Source of the DNA: Cristatella mucedo
Lineage: Eukaryota > Bryozoa > Phylactolaemata > Cristatellidae
Assembly (NCBI GenBank): GCA_009760855.2
Contig: WPIO01000075.1
Span: forward strand, 363,501 to 427,500
Direction of reading: 5' to 3'
Length of the DNA stretch: 64,000 nt
In this document: positions 57,272 through 64,000 of the stretch, one piece after another
Numbering within the stretch: the stretch's first letter is position 1
Layout of the letters: each line of letters opens with the position of its first letter
Translations under genes and position numbers: made by a program
Notes under the pieces: model-generated
Told to the model about the DNA's origin: nothing
Database searches by the model: none
The model's input: the letters and a program-made list of their open reading frames with translations, nothing else

Positions 57272-58300
57272 TGATCCCGCGAGCCTGGCGGGGAGCGACT
57301 CCGATAGGTAGTCTGGAGCCAGCGAACGGAACGACCTACGAGTCAAGGAAAAAACCTTGAATTCAATGCGCCGCTTGACTGGGAGCCAGTGTGCAGGTCT
57401 GCTAGAAGTGGTGTGTGACGTGGCAACTGCGACGCTCACGACAGACAAGCCTAGCTGCCGAGTTTTGCAGCAGCAGCAGCAGCAGCAGTAATCGCTTGAT
57501 TGCCTCGGCCGGTAAAACAGCGAGCGGTGAGTTGCAGAAGTCAAGACGGGAAGCTGCGAGTGCATGGATAAATTCGGATGTCTAGTTATATTATAACATG
57601 TCCCTGTCTAAGCAAGTCCAAATTTCAGCAGTGTCGTGTAGTTGAAAGTAGGCAGACTTTACCACGGAGCTAATGTGGTCGCCTAGTGCATGGTCGCTTT
57701 GGAACAGAACTCACAGGTTTTGTGCAGATGCAACAGAAGACATGCTGGCAGAAGCGAGTTCGAGCGTCCGAGCTCAATTTCTGAGTTACGCTTGGTTTTC
57801 CCATAACTAGTATGTTAATTTTATGGTCATTTAATTTGAGAATAGTTGTTGCCAACCGTGCGTGAATGTCAGGAATACATGCAGCAACGAGCTGAGAAAG
57901 TTTGTCGTGCTCGAAGGCTGTGAGGGATCAAAGCAAAGGTACAACTGAGCGTCATCCGCATAGAAGTGAAAGCCTAGATTGTGCTCTACTATCACATCGG
58001 CAAGAGGTAGAGTAGAAACTAGTAAGAGAAGCCGAACAAGCACAGAGCCCTGAGGTACCCCGTACTTTAGTGCTTCCGCGGACGACCTTTTTCCGTTCGC
58101 ATCAAAACTTTGAAGTCTACCACTGAGCTAGTGCTTGTGCCATTGTAGCGCAGTGCTACTGATGCAGAGACGAGATGAGAGGCGAGATGAGAAAGATCGA
58201 TGGACATTCGATCATCAAATCGATCGATATCATCAGATCGATATCAAACGCTGGCGATAGATCAAGCAAAACAAGCAGATATACTTTACTCAAATCTGCA
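57272..58300 (-). mobile_element. L2-type LINE copy K, degenerate
   Basis: The - strand reads LPLADVIVEHNLGFHFYADD then AQLYLCFDPSQPS (58,043-57,831), giving the RT catalytic YADD, followed by C-terminal pieces to about 57,272. A CAG microsatellite at 57,465-57,488 has expanded within the LVQNSAAR region. The 3' end is lost. Confidence 0.88.
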
Positions 58301-59186
58301 TTCTTGGGACTCCTCAGCAGCTAGCTTGATCTCTTGCATCTTGCATGCACGATCTTGATCTCTTGCATCTCATGGTTGATCTCTGCATGCCAACATCGCC
58401 TAAGTGAGCACATTACTCAAGTGTTGCAAACGGCATTGGACATGTTTTCGTACTATTCAAAGACCTGTTCACGGCTATTTCGAGTCAGCTAGAAAGCGTG
58501 CTCTTGTTTAGCAAACCCTTTGAGCACAAGGTGCGCAAGGAAAAGTATGAGAGCAAAGGCTGACGTATGATGTACGTGAACTGCTGCTTTCGCTGCTGAC
58601 CACAATTGTGTGAACTAATAAATTATATAGATTTGCAGTGTCACCTCCGAATAGCTGCGATCCTTCTTCTCTCTTAGCAAGTGTATACAGGTAGTAGTGA
58701 CTATTATTATATGTGGCATGCAGCACACTTCACCATGCACACCGCTACTAGCAAGTGCACGCATACTAGTACCGGCCTGCCTGTTATATGGCACAATGAA
58801 AGCACGGATAGGGTAGCACTTGTGCGATGGTGTTATATACAATTGCTCATATTCTTACACTGGATCGACATATACCTCACCAGGCCGCTTATAATTTTTA
58901 GATCCCAAAAGAAGACACTTGGCACTGCTTTTTTCTTATCTAGGAGCAAACGGACCCACATCAGTAAATAAATCGCGAATAGTCGTTAAGCGAAAGTACG
59001 AGCATGAAAGCCCACAGACGCTCACCGATTATGTCAAATATTTATTTAATTGTTTGAGTAGAGACAACGAGGCAAATTAGTTCAATAGCGAAGATCCGTA
59101 GCTAAAAATGATATCTTAGCCATTGTTCTTGAATTATACATCTGCCTTTGTCGTAGATTTCTTCCTCTTACCAAACTTAGGGAGAT

Positions 59187-59255
59187 AGGTATTTACTAGA
59201 TCAGTGCTCTGTCGTCAGTGACAGGTATTTACTAGATCAGTGCTCTGTCGTCAGT
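59187..59255. repeat. Direct duplication, 36-bp period
   Basis: aggtatttactagatcagtg plus ctctgtcgtcagt occurs twice, at 59,187 and 59,223, without differences. Confidence 0.95.
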
Positions 59256-59989
59256 TGTACGCCCAGAGCCATCTTGCCATCGGCGAATCAGTGTAAGCTG
59301 CGAATACCATGCCTTGGTGAAGGACACATAGATAACTTGATACAGTATGCGATATACAAAATCTTAGTTACCTGGCAGTCAAAGGCGTTAGCCTTGGCAT
59401 GTAGCACGTAGGGAGGAACAGCTTAGGACAAGAACCGTCGGGCAACAGCCGGCTGAGCTGCTGAGATCACGGCCTAGATATATCTAATTTAGCCGAAGCT
59501 TTCTTCCGCATCCACGGCGACACGCGGTAGAAGCCGCGTCCCTATTACAGTGTATGCAAGCCTAACGAGCACAGTGGGAATGCATGAATCACGCCAGCTT
59601 TGACCCAAAAGTGAGGAATGTCGTCGCAACTTCCTCACGTGGCCTACCACTCTGCTCACTCTGCCTTTGCCCTCATATCCTTGTCTGATTGTGATGCCGA
59701 CGGTTGCCGTATAGCCTTCCAAAAGCGTGCATCGTGGTATTTATTTTATCGATCTTCTCTGCAGCTTTTATTTCATCATGTCCTCGTACGCCCTTTCATT
59801 AGCTAGAACATCTGTAACATATATTTTTATAACAGCACAAGCTGCGTACACATTGTTCTATATCCCTGTACTCAGATGAAAAGCACGTGACAGCGTTTTA
59901 ACACTCACCCTCTTGCTTCCGAGCTTTTATGTTCTCGTTGTTCTTCTCTCCGCACATCTTAATTATTATACTCAATAATGATATTAATT

Positions 59990-59997
59990 ATATTATT

Positions 59998-60029
<32 letters not shown>

Positions 60030-60150
60030 TATAAATCATATTTATTAATATAATATAATTAATCAATATATAACATATTTGTAATATATATATATATATA
60101 TATATATATTATTATTAATATATTAATTATATTATTAATTATTATTCATT
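59990..60150. repeat. AT-rich (TA)n low-complexity run
   Basis: Two (TA) blocks of 12 or more units (about 59,999-60,024 and 60,087-60,109) lie within TTAATATAAT-type sequence. Confidence 0.9.
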
Positions 60151-60611
60151 ATCCTAATTATTTTTTTCGTTCTTTCTTTGGCAATCTGTCTTTTTCTAAG
60201 ATTTAATCTCATTTAGAATTGGCTTCCTCATAACAGCCAATTGCAGCGGTTGTCCATTACTAGTCAGTAGCCGCAGCTGAGTATTGCAGCCACTGTATCG
60301 TCTTCGGAATGTCCCCACGAAGATACATACATACATAAGCTGCAGAGGGCCTCCACGCTGGAATAATCTGCAGCGGCTGCTACTCGGAACTAGGCTGAGC
60401 CGCTTGGCCACTCCACAAGGACGGAAGAGGCCGAAAGTCAGTGTACGCCAACCGCCACAAACTGTAAATACCATGCTCCTTACTGCATACAGCTTCGAAT
60501 CGGGCAGTCTCTCTTTCTAGCGCTCCGTCTTTTCGCTACCGCTGAAAAACTATTTGAAGCCATTTTGCAACTGCCTTATGCCACTTCCCCGATTTTGCGC
60601 GTGTCTTTCTA

Positions 60612-60716
<105 letters not shown>

Positions 60717-60849
60717 TTTTTCCATCTTTACGAGTTGATGAATAGTATTTATCAATGTTAGTAAATTTTTGAAATATCTCTGTCATAAGAATATCCACTG
60801 GAAGCTTCACAATTGTACTCTTGGCATAGTGCCAAAAACCGTGCCCATA

Positions 60850-61110
60850 CCAGCTGATTTAACAGCCTCTTTTGTATAGTGACGGAAGAGCATTTTACGG
60901 CTAATATCGCCACCGCTTGCAGCGGCAATGAAGGATGAATGACTAGAATGAATGAAGAATGAAGGATGAATGAAGAATGAAGGATGAATGAATGAAGGAT
61001 GTATGACTAGAATGAATGACTAGAAATGAACAATGAAGGACCGCAGGATTCGAACCCGGAGCTGAGGTCAGGAAAAGCAACCGCCTTCCTAGTGTGCCAC
61101 CGCTGCTCAC
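60850..61110 (-). mobile_element. SINE-A interrupted by a microsatellite expansion
   Basis: The reversed SINE-A end (gctgatttaacagcctcttt then tgtatagtgacggaagagc) and its reversed head (ccgcaggattcgaacccgga, ccgccttcctagtgtgccac) are separated by about 110 bases of gaatgaaggatgaatgaa-type repeats at 60,927-61,037. Confidence 0.8.
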
Positions 61111-61698
61111 CATGGCAGCTGCTATGAACACCATGACCCAAGCAGGATGCCGCGTTAGCTGAGTATAGCCGTAGTTGCTTCGATAGGCGCATGTGGAGGC
61201 GGCGGCCGGGAACGTGGCGTCTCGTCGTTGGCAGCCGGAAGTCGGTTGCGGATGACTCTGGGCTCGCTTTGCCTGGCAGGAGCGGCGGGGGAGGGGTGCT
61301 GCAGGCCATGCAGCAGCCGGCAGCAGAGCCTCTCAGCTCTGCCACCGGCCTATTGCGTCCTTACGCTTCGTAAGGCGAGCGCGAATCTGAGGCCCCACTA
61401 GTGGCGTTCCAACGATCGTCCGCGATAGCTGCTACCGCTGCGAAACTGCCGCTCGGCGTCAAGCTAGACCGAAGCGACGTGGGAGCGACGTGGGAGCTTT
61501 CGCTGCGAGGCAGGCGAGCTTCTCCTGCAAGCAGTGACCGATGTCTGTCACTGAGGCATCGATATTGATGCCGATATGCTCAATCTAAGCAATATCACCG
61601 ATATCTATCATACGTCTGCTACAATTCTCTATCACTGAGGCGCACGATTATTATTCACTTCGGCGACTGCTGCCGGGGCTCAAGGCTCCCGCCCGTTC
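61111..61698. other. Intergenic, no gene recognised
   Basis: GC-rich to about 61,520, with no supported frame. Confidence 0.5.
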
Positions 61699-61908
61699 GC
61701 TCCGTCAGCTAAGAGCAGCGGTGGCAAGATGCTCTCGTCCGCTCCGTCAGCTAAGAGCAGCGGTGGCGAGGAGCTCTCGTCAGCTCCGTCAGCTAAGAGC
61801 AGCGGTGGCAAGGAGCTCTCGTCCGCTTCATCAGCTAAGAGCATCGGTGGCAAGGAGCTCTCGTCCACTCCATCAGCTAAGAGCAGCGGTGGCAAGGTGC
61901 TCTCGTCC
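61699..61908 (+). repeat. 42-bp tandem array, five units (open in frame)
   Basis: Units start at 61,699, 61,741, 61,783, 61,825 and 61,867. The period is a multiple of three. One + frame is open from about 61,640 to 62,079 and gives a 14-residue repeat of the type SSAPSAKSSGGKEL, Ser/Ala/Lys-rich, followed by about 57 non-repeated residues. The - strand is also open, giving a DESSLPPLLLADGA-type repeat. With no start, splice or family support, this may be a plain minisatellite. Confidence 0.9.
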
Positions 61909-62473
61909 ACTCCATCGTTCGCCGATCATTCCACGAAGCCTGCCGGTCTTGCTTTACCCCGACCACGCCACCGCCGGCTGTTGTCTTGCTATTCACACAC
62001 GGATTCAAGTAACTTTAATCATAAGCAGACGATTAGATATGCTGAATCAGTGCAGAAAGCAAAGGGTTCTCAGCATTGACCAACCATTTCGCTGAGCAAC
62101 GACGCGACAAAGACAGATACCGATACGGGCTGCGTGACGATGGTTTCGCACACTGAGCAATTGCCACCTGCAACAGTCAAAGCGACAGCTTGAGAAACGA
62201 GGCCGGATTATTGTCACGCGTCGCTAGGCATAAGAGCACGGTTTGCAGTTCGGTTGAATTAATGATACGGCTCTACTCTTTAGTACCTCTCTTAAATAGC
62301 TCATTTGTAACGTGTCAAGCCTACGAAGTGTGTGCGCATGGGCGGATTATAGCGCTGTACTTAACTTTAAGTAAAATGATGACAAATTGAGTTCCGAGCC
62401 CTGTAGAGGCAGCTGCAACACATTCCTGGCAGGTTCTAGGTGCAAGATGTGTAAACAAGACTGTGTAAACTGA
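61909..62473. other. Intergenic, no gene recognised
   Basis: Apart from the tail of the frame through the 42-bp array, nothing was recognised. Confidence 0.5.
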
Positions 62474-63048
62474 CAAATCGCACCACATCTCGCCGACTTG
62501 CATTTGTGCCGATGAAACAGCACATCAACTTTCCGTTTCTGTCAATCACTTTTAGGTCCCTTCATTCTTTAACTCCAGCCTACCTATCATAACTACTTAG
62601 CAACCAGACTAGGTATCCTTGTAAGCGTTTTTCTGACTCAAATAGTTTAGCTATACCTCGCACGAACCTCTAATCTAATAGAGAACCGCGCCTTTAGTTT
62701 GTTTGCCCCCAAAGTCTGGAACTCACTCCAGACTGCCGTCACCACATCTCCTGACTTCACGACATTTGAAAAGAAGCTTAAAACGCACCATTTTATTACA
62801 GCACTTAGTGGGTCAACGAGATTCGTTCTTTGTGTGCTTATGCGTGCTGACACTGTCCATGCTGCCACTAACCATATTTGCATGCTGACCTTGTGTATGT
62901 CACCTCTAAGCGCGTTACGCTTGTTGTCATTGAGCCTGCTCCGCTTACCATTCAATCATGCCTTCTTTTCAGCAAATGTAAAGTGCCTAGAAAGATTGAG
63001 TTCTCTGAGGGCGCTTTAAAAAAAGTATTTTTATTTTTATTATTATTA
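62474..63048 (+). mobile_element. L2-type LINE copy L, 5' truncated
   Basis: The + strand starts at cgcaccacatctcgccgact, passes through degraded coding words (cttttaggtcccttcattct; FAPKVWNSLQTAVTTSPDFT at 62,699) and the 3' untranslated stretch, to aaagtgcctagaaagattga, gttctctgagggcgcttta and a T/ATT tail at 63,048. Confidence 0.88.
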
Positions 63049-64000
63049 CTAAACGAATCCGATTGCCTTTTTTTAATTGCCTCATAATTAACCTCGGGGA
63101 TGCTCGCAGCAGTCCGATCCGATGAGATGCAACGAGTCAACTCGATACTGATCGTTCAGGATCGATCAGACTTGGCATCAAATTTCGACCATGCAAGACC
63201 GGTTCACTGTTGCTAGGTCATCAAGGTCAGTTAAGGCCATCAAATCAAACTTGAACGACACGAAGTCAGAAGGGTGACGGTAAAGGTCGGATTTTATGAT
63301 TTACATGTGCTTTAAAACTCCCGGTCAATGAGGATCTCAAAGTGAAGTATCAGTGAGCGAAAAAATGCAGTTATAACTATTATCGGTGGCTTGTCTCTCG
63401 TGCTAGGGTTCCAATTTATCAGCACCTGCCTGCGAAAAAAATCCACTTTGATGATGGAGATAGAAAGTACGGATTGCGCTTCCGGTCCAGCATGCTACAG
63501 CGGACGAATTAGAGTGGAAGGATGTATTCTGGCTGCTCGCATAATTTCTGCATGCCAAGTTTTCTTAAGCCAGCCTAGTTACGTCAGCTTTGATGCACAG
63601 TATTTCTGTTGCATTGCGAGCGTGAATACGTCACTCTCAAGCATATGACGGAATTTGAGCAGCTTGCGGTTTTAATTCGGAATGTTAACTTATAATTCAT
63701 GGCAGAAATACTGCTCAACGGAATGCCGCAATGACAAGAGTCTTAGAGAGCGTTGGCTCGAGCGGCATCCAACAGAGTAAGCTATCTTAATCGGATCCCT
63801 TCGTTCATATTGGGTTTACTAGCCGGCACTCAGCCTCTGCGGTTGACAGTGGTTGCTCTGTACATACAGCTTGCCTCGCTCCGATTGGCTTCGAATTAGC
63901 AGCAGCGACCTCGGTTCTGTCGCGTCGGTCGACTGCGGTCGGTCCTCTGACAATTACCTCTCGCTCGCCACCCAATGGCGCGTGAGCGTACCTAGTTTAA
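63049..64000. other. Intergenic, no gene recognised
   Basis: No supported gene or element was seen up to the window edge. Confidence 0.5.

Noticed and set aside
61699-61908. CRISPR-like array
   Set aside because: Units are contiguous without spacers and the genome is eukaryotic; it is a minisatellite. The same holds for the arrays at 45,414, 49,819 and 55,642.

Overview
The window is a piece of an animal (metazoan) genome, very probably an invertebrate. The evidence is a split gene with GT-AG introns, a protein coding content of only a few percent, many L2/CR1-type LINE copies ending in (ATT)n tails, two families of tRNA-derived SINEs, a hAT DNA transposon and abundant CpG without depletion. 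I cannot name the species from the sequence.

Two host genes can be assembled. (1) On the + strand, 22,808-30,568, a complete nine-exon gene encodes PLRG1 (Prp46/pleiotropic regulator 1), the WD40 subunit of the Prp19/CDC5L spliceosome complex. All eight introns are GT-AG, all phases agree, and the spliced frame gives 477 residues. (2) On the - strand, 46,704 down to 43,501, two phase-compatible exons encode a predicted 117-residue secreted cysteine-rich protein of no family that I recognise. Its 2.85 kb intron holds a LINE copy with an intact ORF, and a CpG-rich island at about 47.9-50.8 kb lies upstream of it. A weak RRM-like exon at 15,759-15,845 is the only other coding candidate; a 42-bp array at 61.7 kb could also be translated.

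Layout: 0-2.2 kb has no gene; 2.2-5.3 kb is an L2-type LINE on the - strand, cut at its 5' end by an LTR with a tRNA-like primer site (5.26-5.65 kb); 6-11 kb is a patchwork of SINE and LINE scraps; 11,279-13,455 is a decayed hAT transposon with an exact 8-bp target duplication; 14-22.8 kb is intergenic with microsatellites, an inverted purine/pyrimidine array and tandem duplications; 22.8-30.6 kb is PLRG1; 30.6-42.4 kb is intergenic and includes two head-to-head LINEs (32.5-35.9 kb); 43.5-50.8 kb is the secreted-peptide locus and its island; 51.9-64 kb is intergenic with more LINEs, SINEs and tandem repeats.

Mobile elements dominate and appear linked. The 3' end of the SINE-B family resembles the 3' end of the LINE, as expected for a SINE that uses the LINE's reverse transcriptase. 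Two LINE copies 7 kb apart share the same non-LINE 5' extension, which suggests a chimeric subfamily. Most of the long open frames in the GC-rich stretches are chance frames and were not annotated.
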